From: Nilaparvata lugens
Lineage: Eukaryota; Arthropoda; Insecta; Hemiptera; Delphacidae
NCBI RefSeq assembly: GCF_014356525.2
Contig: NC_052509.1
Coordinates: forward strand, 37,088,875-37,152,874
Reading direction: 5' to 3'
Length of the DNA stretch: 64,000 bases
The position numbers and the translations under genes are program-made. Below the pieces are notes generated by a model, which saw only the letters and a list, made by a program, of their open reading frames with translations, was not told the DNA's origin and made no database searches. Position 1 is the first letter of the stretch, and every line of letters begins with the position of its first letter. Shown here in pieces: positions 44,419 to 57,297 of this stretch.

Positions 44419-46364
44419 CTGAAAATTAATAGAGATGGAAATTGATATTGATATTATTATATTTCAAAACATACATGGTTATAAAATAAATTGATAAGCA
44501 TTTATCTAAATTCTGGAGGAAATACATTAGTTAGAGTTCGGGATTAGAGGAACAAATGGGCAAATTAAACTAGTACTTTATAACATATGAATAAATAACT
44601 TGATATGGTCGCTACTTCTCTCTGGGTAACGACAAAATTCATCTGGCTTTTCCAAATTTAAAGTACAATATTGTATCAATTAAACTAATTAATATGGTAT
44701 TGTATCAATTAGAACATTTATGAGCCCAATATCAATACCAAGCAGCTAGTGAGATTCATGTTATAAGTCAGCGAAAATGCAAGAAAGGCATTGTAGTCAT
44801 TTTTTCCTTTCCACCGCCCTCTGTAATAGGAGTATTACTACAAATTGTAAACTACATTTTTACAATTTTTTGTTAATGTTTTAACAAGAATATTAAGATC
44901 ACCGCAACATATATTATTATAGTAGGGTATCATACTCAGGACTAAGTTTATTATAAGCAACTTCTTTTGTATGTGTATAATAATTATTATGTAAATGTAT
45001 ATTGATTATAAAGATCAGAGATGTATCATCATTCTTTTCAACACAATAGACGGCACTCGTTGATATTTATTATAAATTAATTCTCAGTATATGCAATATG
45101 CACCCAGCAATTCTACTCCTCAACTATCTACTACTATTCTACTCAACAACTCAACACCCAGCAATTCTACTCCAAACACAACTATCAGTTTCAGTTTTAC
45201 ATGGAACTAGAATAAAAACTTTCATTATTACAATTTCATTCACAATAGATGGCACTCGTTAATATTTATTATGAATATGCACTCAACAATATCTATTCCA
45301 AACAGTTTCTGTTTTGTCTGGAAATAGAATGACACCTTAAATTTCACAATTTCATTCATTAGCATTATTATTTATAGCATTAATATAAGATCAGATCAGA
45401 TTAACACAATGTTTATATATTCATATTACATTTTTTCGATTGTAGCAAAGTTTTTAAATCAATAATTATTGGAAATTTAGAGTACTGTTCAACGATTTGC
45501 ACCCAATAAGTTATAATATAGAATGACAATGAAAACAAATAAGTGAAGTAGGCCTAATTTACAAAATCCCATTTCCCAAATAGTATTTTAATTTATCATA
45601 ATGAGAGATAAACATGTTTCAATTTTGTACAGATTCACTACTATAACAAAACCACCATTACCAAAAGCTCACGATTTCATAAATTTGAAATCGCTCAATT
45701 TAGTAGTTATTGTAAATTGTTCAACTTTCTTGTTTTGAACCCAGTGATTCAAATTGTTTAGAAACAGTGCTCAATCTAGTGTGCTGTTAGATCGCGACAC
45801 CTGTCAGTACTTTAACATTACTCCTCATTTTTTACGAGTATTCTTCAATCAAATAAGACCTGCACAAATAGGTATACTGAACTTGGTTTGGCATGAAGCG
45901 CATCAACATTAACGCACATACTATCAACAGTAAACTGCCATTAATTTGCAAAAGTATTTCGTTCGATTTATATTTTCATCATTCATATTAGCCTATAATA
46001 TAAATCAATATCCTTAAAATGTAGATGTTTAGAGTATTGCAACATTGTAACCCTGTCGTCAATAATTTTCATACATTATACTTCCTCTTGTGTCGAAATT
46101 AACTAACTGTTCTTATATTTTTTAATTTATTTAGCTTCACAAATCAATAATTAGGTCTGTTAAGTTGATTCATGATTATTATCAATTATCAAACAAAAAT
46201 TACGGTACTCTCATTGGTACCAACTATTTTTTATGAAAAGCAATCGGCTTATTAAGACCTTGCATATAAATAGATAATCAAACTCAACCTGAAGCTTTTT
46301 GAAGAAATAATGTCCCTCGTGGGAATAATAATGTAAAATTGTAATCAACAAAAATATTACTCAC
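44419..46364. other. ZZZ3/Atac1 intron, with a diverged tandem duplication
   Basis: About 45045-45240 and 45240-45360 share ACAATAGA(C/T)GGCACTCGTT, ATATTTATTAT and a CAAACA..CAGTTTC part, so it is an imperfect local duplication. Otherwise AT-rich without genes. Confidence 0.55.
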
Positions 46365-46477
46365 ATTTTTTTGGTGTGATGATCTTGGGTTTCGACCAGG
46401 CACTGAAAATCCCATTTTGCGAAGTTTGAGGAAATATTTTTGTACCCTGCTACACACTTGCTTTGGAGTTCGATTAC
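46365..46477 (-). CDS. ZZZ3: ZZZ3/Atac1 homologue, exon with the end of the SANT/Myb domain
   Basis: The acceptor TTGAATTTCAG precedes GTAATCG at 46477; the donor GTGAGT follows AAAAAT at 46365 (phase 0). The product is [20 protein letters not shown], then [17 protein letters not shown]. The R-T-x-K-Q-V-x-S-R-V-Q-K-Y-F helix is the third helix of the ZZZ3 SANT domain, followed by the family's PGR-x-P segment. The first codon is split, so an upstream exon must supply the rest of SANT. I did not find it between here and 64000, where mobile elements dominate. Confidence 0.85.
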
Positions 46478-48691
46478 CTGAAATTCAAGAGGTATTCAAG
46501 TAATTTGTTGTTATATGGCATTTGATTTGAGTTAGATAAAAATTACTCTAGAGTGTAGTCAAGTCTAGGAACAATTCATATAATACAGTAGCCTATTTTA
46601 TTAATAATTCAGGAGATGAACTTCGAATTGAATTCAATCAAGGAGTTGAATTAACTATAGAGTGGGATTGTTAATTGATTATGGTAGTAGTTGAATTAAT
46701 TAATAGTAGAGTAGTATAAGTGGTAATTCTTCTGAACTGAGACCAGGATTTTTTCAGTTGGATAATGTCTGCATAGGATGATGACAAGAGCTAACAAACA
46801 TGTGCTTCAGTGGATTTGAAGCAACCAGCATCAACAGCTTACAGCTATCAAATGTTTGTATACGTTTTATGTTTCTGTGACCCATCGTCACATAAATGTC
46901 TGCTTTTCAGATATTTATAGGATGTTATTATAAATTGAATAAAAGATTGATAACGTCCTATTCTACCAGCCTACAGGTGACAATTTTTAGTGATAAAGCC
47001 TACATAGCTACATAGATTCGAGGGGACCAAAACCGGTGCAGCGATAGCAGATCCCTCGCAGGCTCACCAAATTTCTCCAAGTTCACTAAATATTCATTTT
47101 AAACAGAGTGATATAAAACTAAATGGCAAACTCTTGGATGCTCCAGAAATATTTTGTTTACAAGATGAATATTGGGAAGAATGGACATGATTATAAAATC
47201 TATAATTTTTAAATGTGAATAACTTTGAAACGGTTTGTGATATCGATGTGCGGTATTCGACATTCATTTTTTCTTGATAAGCTGTATCGAAAACATGTAT
47301 CATATGACCTCCTTTCCATTTAAAATAATTTATAATAATAAGTTTTATTCAATATGTCGGTTCCAAGATGGCGGATCAATCTAAGCAACGGAAGAATAGT
47401 TTTTCAATTCGAATAGATAATCTCCAATTAGACCTATAATAAAATTTCCTCTTCAAAATAAATATTAAGCTGTTTCCATAATTTAAACAACCCTGTAAAT
47501 AAGGGTTTTTGAAATTTTGCATTTTTAGGATAAAGGAAAAGAAATTTCATCCATGGTCCAATATTACTGTAAAAATCAGACTATAGAATTATAATTCATC
47601 AGCTGTCGAGTGAATTATAAATTGCATGCAATAAATAACTCAAAATGAAGGTGCGATTCCTTGGAGGCCTGTCAAGACGCGCGCGGCTATAAGCAGGCAG
47701 CTCGAGATGCGTCGTTACAGCCGTCACGGCTGGAGCACACAACCTATAAATTCATTAAACTTGATGGTTCATTGGATTTTTATGTTGTATGAACGTTATA
47801 GCGACAGATGAAAGGAAGTGTTGGCTACTATATTGTTTTATGATTCATAATCAAATGAATCATCGAATCGAATGGATTTATAGGTTATGTGCTCTAGCCG
47901 TTACGGCTCTAAGGCCCGCCGCAAAGTAGTCCCACGCTAATCCATGCCACGCCAAACCAAGCCGTGGGAAGTTTTGTAAAAGCATTTTTAGAAATGCTCC
48001 GCTGCAAACTACACCCAGCCCAGTACAATTTACTAAGTAAACATCCATGCATGGATTGGTTTGTGAATAGTTCACAGTTTTCGTGCAACCTGGGTCAGTT
48101 GTACTGACTACACCACAAAGTAGAAGATTTACTTACTTCTTCTCTTTGACTGCACACGCATAAAACTTGCACATGCGCCGTCAACTACTCTGCTCGCTTT
48201 GTCTAGTCAGCCTGGTTCCAGCCTTTCTAAACTTTCTAAAAGCAATCATCTGCTTGCGGTTGAAATAATTCAGTCAAATATCTTGTAAATTGCCAGCCTT
48301 GAGCATACAATTTTGTAAATTTCTTCTTTTGTCTTCATCCTACTTGAACTGTTGATATCAATTATAGAAAAATTTGTTGTCTTACACTTTTACATCGTGA
48401 GTATTGTTGTAAAAGTGTAAGATAATAACACAATTTATTATAATTTAATTCAGTAAACTATGCATATCAGAGGTGACCTCGTGAAACGAGGACCCAGAAT
48501 TAACTTGTTAGAAATATATAACTTTTAGCAGTGGATTATATTGAAATAGTTTATTAATAATCAGGGAAGTTAATGTGTGAATGTTTATTGAAAACTCTAG
48601 TGAATCAACAAAGTGTAGTGAACATTCTAATGGTGATAGATATGCAGAGTGTCGAACATATTAGGGTATTGTTCCTGGATGATAGGAGACT
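46478..48691. other. Upstream intron or flank, no gene; repeats present
   Basis: Holds the second copy of the dispersed repeat (about 47505-47640) and an inverted repeat at 47718-47753/47876-47911 (GAGCACACAACCTATAAAT and near-complement). A 14-bp hairpin lies at 48381-48394/48408-48421 (CTTACACTTTTACA). I searched the minus strand for the missing SANT helices and saw nothing convincing. Confidence 0.5.
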
Positions 48692-49193
48692 TACTTACTT
48701 ACTCCGTGGCACTACAGCCCATCCAGGGCCTTGGCCTCCTCAAGAATGCCTCTCCACTCCTCTCTGTCGGCAGTCTTGCGTCTCCATCCCCTAACGCCTA
48801 TTTTCCGGAGATCATCTTCTACATCCTCCAACCAGCGCTTGCGTGGAAGTCCTTTCAACCTTCTTCCGCCTGGGTTTTCTCTGAAAACTTTTTCAACGGC
48901 TCTTTCATCGCTCATTCTTTCTACATGACCTAACCAGCTCAAGCGTCTCACTTTGATCTCATGTACAATAGGTGGTTTTCTGTACAAGTCACGCAGCCCT
49001 TGATTCGAACGAAGTCTCCATTCTCCATCAATACATAATGGACCATATATTATTCTCAGAATCTTCCGTTCCCATATACTCAGTAGGTCTTCATCCTTCT
49101 TTTTCAAAACCCAGGTTTCTGCCCCGTATAACACAACTGGCTTTATAACAGTTTCATAGATTTGTTGCTTAACAAATGATATGATAGGAGACT
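48679..49193 (-). mobile_element. 5'-truncated LINE fragment with 13-bp target duplications
   Basis: ATGATAGGAGACT occurs at 48679-48691 and 49181-49193. Between them the minus strand encodes 140 open codons, the C-terminal end of a LINE ORF2: MLYGAETWVLKKKDEDLLSI, RRLSWLGHVERMSDERAVEK, then RKRWLEDVEDDL. This is an RTE/R1-like tail. A TTAC-repeat tail lies at its 3' end (about 48692-48702). Catalytic domains were never copied. Confidence 0.9.
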
Positions 49194-49383
49194 ACAAATG
49201 TCGTATTACAAAACTCAGTGGTTATCCTTATAGCTGCCATTTTGTTTTTTCACTTGGGAATTTCTATCTCAAGAACGAAATGTTGTATTGATCTGAAATT
49301 TGGCATGAATATTTATGCCATAGAGACCTTATTTATTAAGATTGGTCAAAGAATAACAGAGAAATTGGTTATTTCCGTATTGC

Positions 49384-50870
49384 ATGCATGACTTACATGA
49401 GATTAAATTTAGGAAGAGAGATCATAATCATAGTATAGAGTGGTGTAGGGAAAGATTATTTGACAATAAAGTTTCTATTTCAAAAAATAAGAATAAAGTA
49501 GCTTGGAACCTTATAAATTCAGAAGTTGGTAGAATCAAAGAAAATAACTACGGTATTCAAATATGTGTGTTGAAGACGATGGAAATATTCTAAAAGATCC
49601 TACTAGCATTAGTAATTGTTTTAATGACTTTTTTGTGACAGCAGTAGATAAATTTGTAAGACCGAATATTCCTGATAGACCTATAAACACATCCAATCAT
49701 CAAAACTGTGATTCCACTCTTAAATTCAAATTCAACTATATTTTCCAAGTCAGATTTGATAAAAATAATAATGTCATTTAAAAATAAACTTTCCTCAGGG
49801 CCGAACGACATCCCAATCACGATTGTTAAAGCAGTTTTACCTGCAATTATCAAGCCCCTGAGTCATTTGATAAACTCATCCTTAATATCTGGACACTTTC
49901 CAAATACTTTGAAGATAGCCCGGGTATTTCCTATATTTAAAAAGGGTAATGTCAAGGATCAAGCATGTTTTAGGCCAATATAGATTTTTCTCAAAGATAT
50001 TTGAGCGGGTAGTGTATATTCAATGATGGAATACCTGGAAAAAATAATTTCATAGACAAGGAGCAGCATGGCTTCCGATCGGGGAAATCCACGGTAACAG
50101 CCGGAGTGGATTTCATCGATTTTATCATCAGTGCTATAAAAAGGGGAGATAAAACTATAGGTACGTTCTTAGATATGAGCTGCGCTTTCGACATGAGGCT
50201 TGATATGTTGATAGACTCATTAAGCGCCCTGGGAGTGAACGGAAAGGAGCGTACATGGTTCTCCTCCTATTTAAAAGATGAGCAGCAATTCATAGAGATT
50301 GAACATATAGATGAAACTGAAACGCTGTGCTACAAAACCCAATATCGCTCCAACATAAGACATTTGAATAATGGTGTGCCTCAAGGGACAATAATGGGCC
50401 CGCTGTTATTCATATGTTACATCAAGGGGTTGCCTACAGTTTTCCAAGAACAAGCTACTTTGTGTCTCTATGCAGATGACGCAAATGTCATCTTCTCAGG
50501 TGATACATTGCAAAGTGTAGAAGAGACATCCGTAACTGACCTTTCTCTTATGAATAAATTTCTCAATGACAGGAACCTTCTTCTAAATGGGGGGAAGTCA
50601 GTCATAATTTCTTTTTCGACGAATCAGAGAAAACATGAAATTTGCTCAAATGTCTTTATTGATAATGAAATGTTGGAATTAGTAAACGGTACACGATTCC
50701 TGGGTTTAGAAATCGACAGTAATTTATCCTAGAATAGTCAGGATAAATCAACATTTATCATGTTTGTCAGGTAGTCAAAAAAAATCTTCCCTGGGCTATA
50801 TGCTTCAAGACAAAATGTCGAATAAATGCAGTCTTCTAACTATGAAAACGGGTTAAAGAAAGGAGAAGGG
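49384..50870 (+). pseudogene. LINE reverse transcriptase fragment, plus strand
   Basis: Linker and RT pieces in shifting frames: LSSGPNDIPITIVKAVLP (about 49792), ARVFPIFKKGNVKD (about 49915), QHGFRSGKSTVTAGVDFI (about 50066), TFLDMSCAFDM (about 50163), NNGVPQGTIMGPLLFICYI (about 50368) and the catalytic YADD (about 50471). The open run 50106-50732 covers the catalytic core. The endonuclease is missing (5' truncation). It differs clearly from the two other LINE families here. The 3' UTR probably runs to about 51120. Confidence 0.85.
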
Positions 50871-51587
50871 GCCGCGCTACCTGTACACTGGGTCATTGTT
50901 CCGAAAAGGTTCTTCCTCCAACTCTCGACTATCACACTCTATTGTTCTCTGAATCCGCTTCATTACCATCATTAGTGGCCGGAGTGGCACCCATCTGCTT
51001 TCTTGAAGGCAGTTTTAGCTGGTAGGGACTCATCTATTACTTTCCATCTTACCTGTTCAGCTGATGATATGTGTATTATATTTATTTCTATGAATATAAT
51101 AATCAAATAATCCAATATATGTATAGTATGATAATTTTATTTATTTATTTCATTTATTTATTCACACACACACACATAAGATACATCAATATGAAAAAAA
51201 ATTAATAACATCAATAAAAAAAAACATTACATTATAAAATAAATAACATAAATATGAGAACACATTACACTATTAGAAGGCAATTTATACATGTTATGTG
51301 GTGAAGAAGGGTAGAGGATCAAAAGTTCTTCCAACTATGGCTATCCATGTCATAGGAAGGCTTTTGATCCTTGGAATTTTTGGAAATGATTGGGAAAGGG
51401 ATGTGATAGAGCACAAGTAGGGGAAGTGAGCGCACTAATCAGAAAAGTTCTCTGTTAACTTATTATAGTTCTCAAAGGTAGAAGAAGTAGTTAATTTTGA
51501 TCCAAGCATTGATATCTCTTTTTAATTTTTTTGTTATCTTGGCACAGCTAATAATTTGTTCAGGAATTTTATTTATAATTTTAGTGC

Positions 51588-54455
51588 TTAATATAGGAGT
51601 CGTCTTCTAATATTTTCAATGTTAGTATGATAGATTAGGTACTTATTTGAGGTGGGTCTTAAATTGTATTGACTATTGATAGTATTGTTAGTGCAAATGA
51701 AATTATTTTTATATTTAAATATATACTTCACTACATTCATTACATACAACTGTCTAACTGTCAACACGTTAAACTCTTCAAAAGTCAGGTTGGTTGGGAA
51801 AAGTCTAGGCTTATTTAAGATTGTTTTAATGATTGATTTTTGAATTATGAAAAGCTCTTCCAAGTGGGAATTGTAACAGCCCCCCCCCCATACTGAAATA
51901 CCATACTGAATTATGGACTGTACCAGTGCAAAGTATACAATTTTAAGATGACTTGAGTTTAGAATTTTTTTTGCTTCGTAGAATTTATAAGAAAGATATC
52001 TGATTCTTTTGCATAAAAATTTGATATGGATGTCCCACTTCAAATATTCATCTATTATGACGCCTAGATATTTTGTGCTTGTTACTCTTTTATTTTTTGG
52101 GACAAAAGCTGTTATTGAAGTTCATGTTGCAGTTTGAATGTAGTCTCAGATTCATATTTTCGTCGGGTTTACCAGTTGTATTGAGTGCAAAGGTGATGTA
52201 ATTGGTTTTATCAATGTTCAAGCTCAAAGTGTTTTTGTCTAACCATTTTTTAATGAGAAAACAATTCTGTTCTGCAATTTCATGAGCCTCGATCCACGAT
52301 TTTCCATAGAAAACAGCTGCAGTGTCATCTGTGAATGATATAGTTGTTGAGTTTTTTAGTTTCAGGCTCAGTAAATCATTCACATAAATAATAAAAAGGA
52401 TTGGTGAAAGTACAGTTCCCTGAGGCAAGAGATCATCCGTAAGAGGTCATTTTAGAGGTATCAGTACATCCATTTATTGTTAAAGACTGTGTTCTATCTC
52501 TCAAATAGCTTTTAATTAATTCTAGGAAAATTCCCCTGAAGCCATATTTCTCGAGTTTATTGTAAAGGGAGTAATGTGGAATAGTATCAAAAGCTTTTTT
52601 GATATCCAAGAAAACCGCTATAGATTTGTAATTGGAATTCAGGTTTTGTGAAACAGTATTAGCAAATTTAATTAATGCATCTTCCGTACTCTCTCAGCCT
52701 GAAATCCAAATTGATTTTCATTTATTATTTTATGTTTGCTCAAAAACAGGACTAATCTCTTCTTTATAACCTTTACCATAATTTTTGCCAGATTACTGAT
52801 AAGACTGATTGGCCTGTAATTGCCAGGATTTGATGGATCTCCTTGCTTGAAGAGAGGTTTTATTTTGGCTTTTTTGAAGTGTTTGGGGAAGTAGCCTTGC
52901 TCAAAACATTTATTAAAAATCGTGGCTAGTTGTTGTGAAATAGTGTGGCCTATTTGCTTGAGTACTGTGTTATTGAGATTATCCATTCCTGGGGCGCAAT
53001 TATTCTTCAGCTCTTTTATTGTCTTTCCAATTTCTTTAGAATCTGTTGATCTCATGAAGAAAGAATTCAGTAGAGGTGTTTCGGTTATATCGTTGTTGTG
53101 ATCAAAGTTGGGAGAATTCGCTAGTTCATTGTTCAAAGCATTGTTCAAACAATAGCCTGTCTTTCACCAACATTGGTAAAAAAGTCATTCAGCCTCTTGG
53201 CCTCAACTCTGATCCTGTTACACTCCTTTTTCCCTTCCCCGATTGCCTCATTAATACTCCTCCAAAGCTTTGAACTATTGTTTTGACATTGCTCTATTTT
53301 AACTTTATAATATTTCTCCTTCGCTTCACTTATGAGCCTATTCAATGTGTTCCGATAAATTCTGTATTCATTTATTGAATCAGCATTTGCAGGACCTTTC
53401 CTTATTCTATCATGCATTCTATCCCGTATAGTAATTGATCTTATTATTCCTTGCGTTATCCAAGGCTTCAAAGGACGATTTCGGCGAGGAATGTTTATCT
53501 CAGTTTTGACTGAATTAATAATACCATTTAACCGTTCCACAAACTTTTCAACAAGTATATCTATATCTTCATTTCCAAAAATTGTATTCCAGTTTTCTTT
53601 TTCCAATTTTTCAGCAAGAAGTCTGTAGTTGTATGATATTTTTATGCTGTTTGCAGGAATATTTCTATTTGAAGTGGTTTCAAGATTCCATTCATTACCT
53701 AAATGTAATAGAACCGAATAATGATCTGTTATTGTTGTCTTGAAGATGTTCCCAAATATAAAGCTGAAATTGCTATTTGTATTTTTGAAAAAGATATGAT
53801 CTATGCACGATTCAGATGTGGTTGATACTCTAAAACTTCCATTTATATGAGATTTGAAGCCTTTGCTCATTAAAATATGCATGTATTCCTGAACCTGTAT
53901 ACTAGTTGATTGAATATTTATATCACCAACCATACAAACACTCATTGAATTGGGTATACTGTCAAGGAAATGGTTTAGGCTGTTGACAAAATTCTCGGTG
54001 TTATGATTACTGGGTGATCTATAAATTCCTATAACTCTGAACATTTTATCATTTGGTGTTTTCAAGTCCAAGCACAACGAGTTTGCATCAACAATGTCAC
54101 AAGCGATCACACTGACATCAATATTATCTCTAATATAAATGCACAGACCGTCGCATTTGTTAATTTTCGAATATTTATTTACTTCGGTGTAACCTGGGAT
54201 CTTGTAAGTAAATGGAATGTTCTCGGTTAGCCAAGTTTCAGTAAGAACTATTACATGGATATCTGTTTTTAAGCTGTTTATACAACAGATTAACTGATTG
54301 AAATTTGCATGAAGGCTGCGGATATTGGTCGAGAAGATATTTAAGAATTCAATATTTTTTCCATTTATTGAAGGAACATAATTGATATACTCATCGATTT
54401 CAGGAGTGATGTTATCAATAAGTTTATGCTCCTTTCATCATCGATATCATGCATC
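51588..54455 (-). pseudogene. ORF2 of helicase LINE copy 2, broken
   Basis: The endonuclease part is open to 53145 (IFSTNIRSLHANF near 54330; LTETWL; YRSPSNHN; GDINIQS; CIDHIFF; TDHYSVLL). Further pieces follow in other frames: CAPGMDNLN and FKQGDPSNPGNYRPISLISN (53148-52672), then FLDIKKAFDTIPHYSLYNKL (about 52600). The segment 52428-52090 carries PQGTVLSPILFIIYVND and FTDD in place of the FADD of copy 1. The C-terminus is 52043-51588. It is closely related to 35980-38930 throughout. Confidence 0.9.
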
Positions 54456-55618
54456 CTAACCACTTCTTCACAAATAGATTTTATGCCAGCTTGTGTTTGA
54501 CTAAGGACAAGGTCTCTTCCAGGATTATGCTTAGAAACTATGGAGTAGGATTTCCCACAACCAGGTACTCCGTCTTACCATTTAATATTGGGTAACTTAC
54601 AATCCTTAAAGTTTAATTTATTTATATTCGCTAATAATTTGCCATTAAGCATAAGTATTGTATCTTTGGTCACCAGGATGTATCTTTCCATAGTTTCAAA
54701 TCTTGATTGGTGGGGCTGGAATTTTACGTACTTCCCTCCCTCTTCCAAGCAAAAACCTGTTGTGTAAACTAAGTTTGTTCTGAAAAGAAATCGCTCTATT
54801 GTATTATCGTAAATATTCATACTCCCTTTCAAAACATTCATAATTTCTCCGTTTGAGCTTGCAATGTTGGATTGTGTTATTGTTGATAGAAGATAATTGT
54901 ATATCTTCACATTTTCTGTATCAGTCTTTTGAATAATGTGACGAAGTTCTATCATAGAGTTTAAGTAAACTTCGAGTTTTGTATAGCCCGGGAAAAATCC
55001 TAATGGGGTTTCAGGTGGACATTTTGAACTATCAGAAGCATCAGGGATGTTGAGGAATTTGAGTTCACAATAGCCACGGTACGCGAATACAAATCTAAGA
55101 CTATCCGCCTCCAGCACAGTCAATAGACTGGTGGCAGTCATCTCAAGAAAATCATTGAAACAATCAACACCAACAATCAATGGATAATTTGTTTCAGCCC
55201 ATTTGTTTAAGGTTTTGAAAATTGAAAAGAAGTTGAGCTCAATTTCTTTGGTACATTCTATCAATAATAATGGATTATTATTAACAAGATTTTGTAAGAG
55301 TTATATATTAGTATTTTTTAATTGGTCAAGTTGTATCCATTCTTCATGTGTAAATTTAGTTTTTCTCATCAGAGCTGCGAAACCCTTGGATGTTTTAAAG
55401 TTACCCTTACTTAATTTAACAAAACTTATCATTACATCTACATGTTCACCAAAATTATATACAAGATTTACTCTACTTTTAGGAGTTTTACAGGTTGAGT
55501 TGAATATTTCTATATGATTTAGAACTTGGGCGAGATCTACATTTCGGGGCTCATAACTCATGAAGCTATTGCTAATTTTTTTATTTATCAACTTATTAAT
55601 TATTTTTTTAAATACCAT
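54390..55618 (-). pseudogene. Helicase ORF of LINE copy 2: full N-terminal domain, helicase core deleted
   Basis: From ATG at 55618 one frame runs to 54575 with a single stop (TAA at 55303-55301), about 345 codons of N-terminal domain that I do not recognise. It includes FTHEEWIQLDQLKN, LNKWAETNYPLIVGVDCFND, LEADSLRFVFAYRGYCELKF and NLVYTTGFCLEEGGKYVKFQ. A TAA then falls between the W of LPNIKW and the P-loop, followed by DGVPGCGKSYSIVS and LSQTQAGIKS. Soon after, similarity to the helicase stops and the sequence passes into ORF2, so about 0.57 kb (motifs II to VI) is missing relative to copy 1. The first ATG overlaps the end of ORF1 by 11 nt. Confidence 0.8.
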
Positions 55619-56905
55619 AATCTGTTTTATCTATGATTTGTTGTAACGCTTTTCGGTAGGTGGGGCAATATGTATCATTTGCTTTATGGTTGTGATTTTT
55701 TTCATTGTTCGAGCAGTTTATGCAGCATGGACTTTTTTCTTTGTTTGATTTCTTTTTTCTTTGATGTCATGACCCTTAACGGCACAGTGTGCGCAAGTAC
55801 TTTGGCTATCAGGACAATGCTTACTTACATGGTTCAGTTTCTGGCACTTAAAACACCTTGAAACTGCTGTATAGTCTTGAACTCTACAGGAATTCCAGTC
55901 TATAAGAATTCTCTGTTTGTTTATCATTTCCTTTCTAATTTCACCCGAACATTCAATGACCCAGTGGACAGTTTTCTCATTTTTTGGCCCTAGCTTAAAT
56001 TTTGGCTTAAAGTTTGTGCAGAATTTATTTTTATCCATTAAGGAAAAGTTACGCTCATAAATTTCCTCAGTTAATTCATTGATTTCCATATCACTACAAA
56101 CATTGCAAATTATTACTTTTGGCTTCCTGATTAGTGGCTCACTTACCTTTATTTCGTTTTCCTGCAATATTTTATTACTCAAAATCTTATCTTTTTCAGT
56201 CTTAGGGTCTAGCACCAGCAGTAATCCACCTCCTCTGACGTTGACTGCTTTTTTTATCTTGATATTCTGTTCTCTACTAATGTTCTTTTTCAAAATTTTT
56301 CGGATATTTTCACTGCTCTGTTTCTCGTCTGTAGTCTCGTTCTCCGGTTTCACAATCAAGACGTTCTCTTTTGGCGTGATTTTCCTGACCTTGGGCTCTG
56401 TTTTGGTTGGTTTGGCTGCTGGTTGTACGGCTGCTTCTCCGGTTTGGCCAACAGCATCAGCTGCCTTCCTCCTAGTTGGTAGTTGGACCACCTCCGCGAA
56501 AGATTTTTTTGCGTTTTGACCGTTGGTCATCCCCACCGCAAGCTTCGCAACACTTTGTTCAATTTTCTCAATTCTCTCGTAATTTTTTGCGTTGGACTCC
56601 GCAACATTGTACCTGGTTTCCGCTCTTTCTGTGATAATACAAAGTCTATTGCACAGTTCAACAAAATTATCATAATCCTCTCTTGATAATTTCCTTTTCA
56701 CGTTGTAAACTTCCGTTCCCCATTTCAAGAATTCTTTTTGCACATTTTTAAAGTTTTTTATTTCACATTTGAAACTTTTTTCGCTCACAATGTTCACAAT
56801 GTCATTTTCCTCATTTTCATTTTCTACTTTCGATGGCGAATGAAACAGATCATTGTCCTCGTATTCTGGCTGTAGATTTCCCGGTAATGCAACTGGGTCA
56901 CCCAT
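55608..56905 (-). pseudogene. Gag-like ORF1 of the helicase LINE, with zinc knuckles
   Basis: ATG at 56905, open for 395 codons to 55718. The middle is charged and flexible (P-T-K-rich, residues about 140-190). It is followed by a Jockey-type Gag domain (GGGLLLVLDPKTEKD, then IICNVCSDMEINEL) and a CCHC knuckle CFKCQKLNHVSKHC at about 345. A CAHC start of a second knuckle follows, and then a one-base shift in an A-run near 55740. In the shifted frame a third cysteine cluster (CINCSNN, ending TYCP) continues to TAA at 55610-55608. ORF1 would coat element RNA. Confidence 0.85.
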
Positions 56906-57297
56906 TTCGTTGTTTGTTGTTTACAAAACAAGAAAGAGGAAACATAGCATTGTTCACTAACAAAGTCGTTGATTTAGCGAATTTCACTTTAAAAACTATC
57001 AAAAATTGAAACACTGGCTATTGCAAGCTCGGCGTATTTTTGTTCCACTTTTTCACTATTACACTACTGACTACTGTATAAGCCTACTACGACTGCTAAC
57101 TAAAAACGATGTTGACTCTACGTCTGAACTAGAACTGAATTTATTTATACTAATTATAGCATCAGCTTATGGAAAGCGTACGGTGTGTGTTCGTGGCACA
57201 AGTCTGTACACAGCTTGATGAACATTATAACACATTGCAAAATTTAAAAAAAGTTATTAACAAAAACTGTAAATTATTTCATTATTATAATAGTCCA

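Larger units (their letters stand above)
51137..57220 (-). mobile_element. Helicase-bearing LINE, copy 2 (near full length)
   Basis: Minus-strand order: 5' UTR (about 57220-56906), Gag-like ORF1 (56905-55608), helicase ORF (from ATG 55618), ORF2 (about 54455-51588), 3' UTR and an AAAT-type tail (about 51165-51137). It is older than copy 1, with several stops and shifts and an internal deletion that removes most of the helicase. It shows what lies upstream of the truncated copy 1 and so defines the family layout. Confidence 0.85.
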
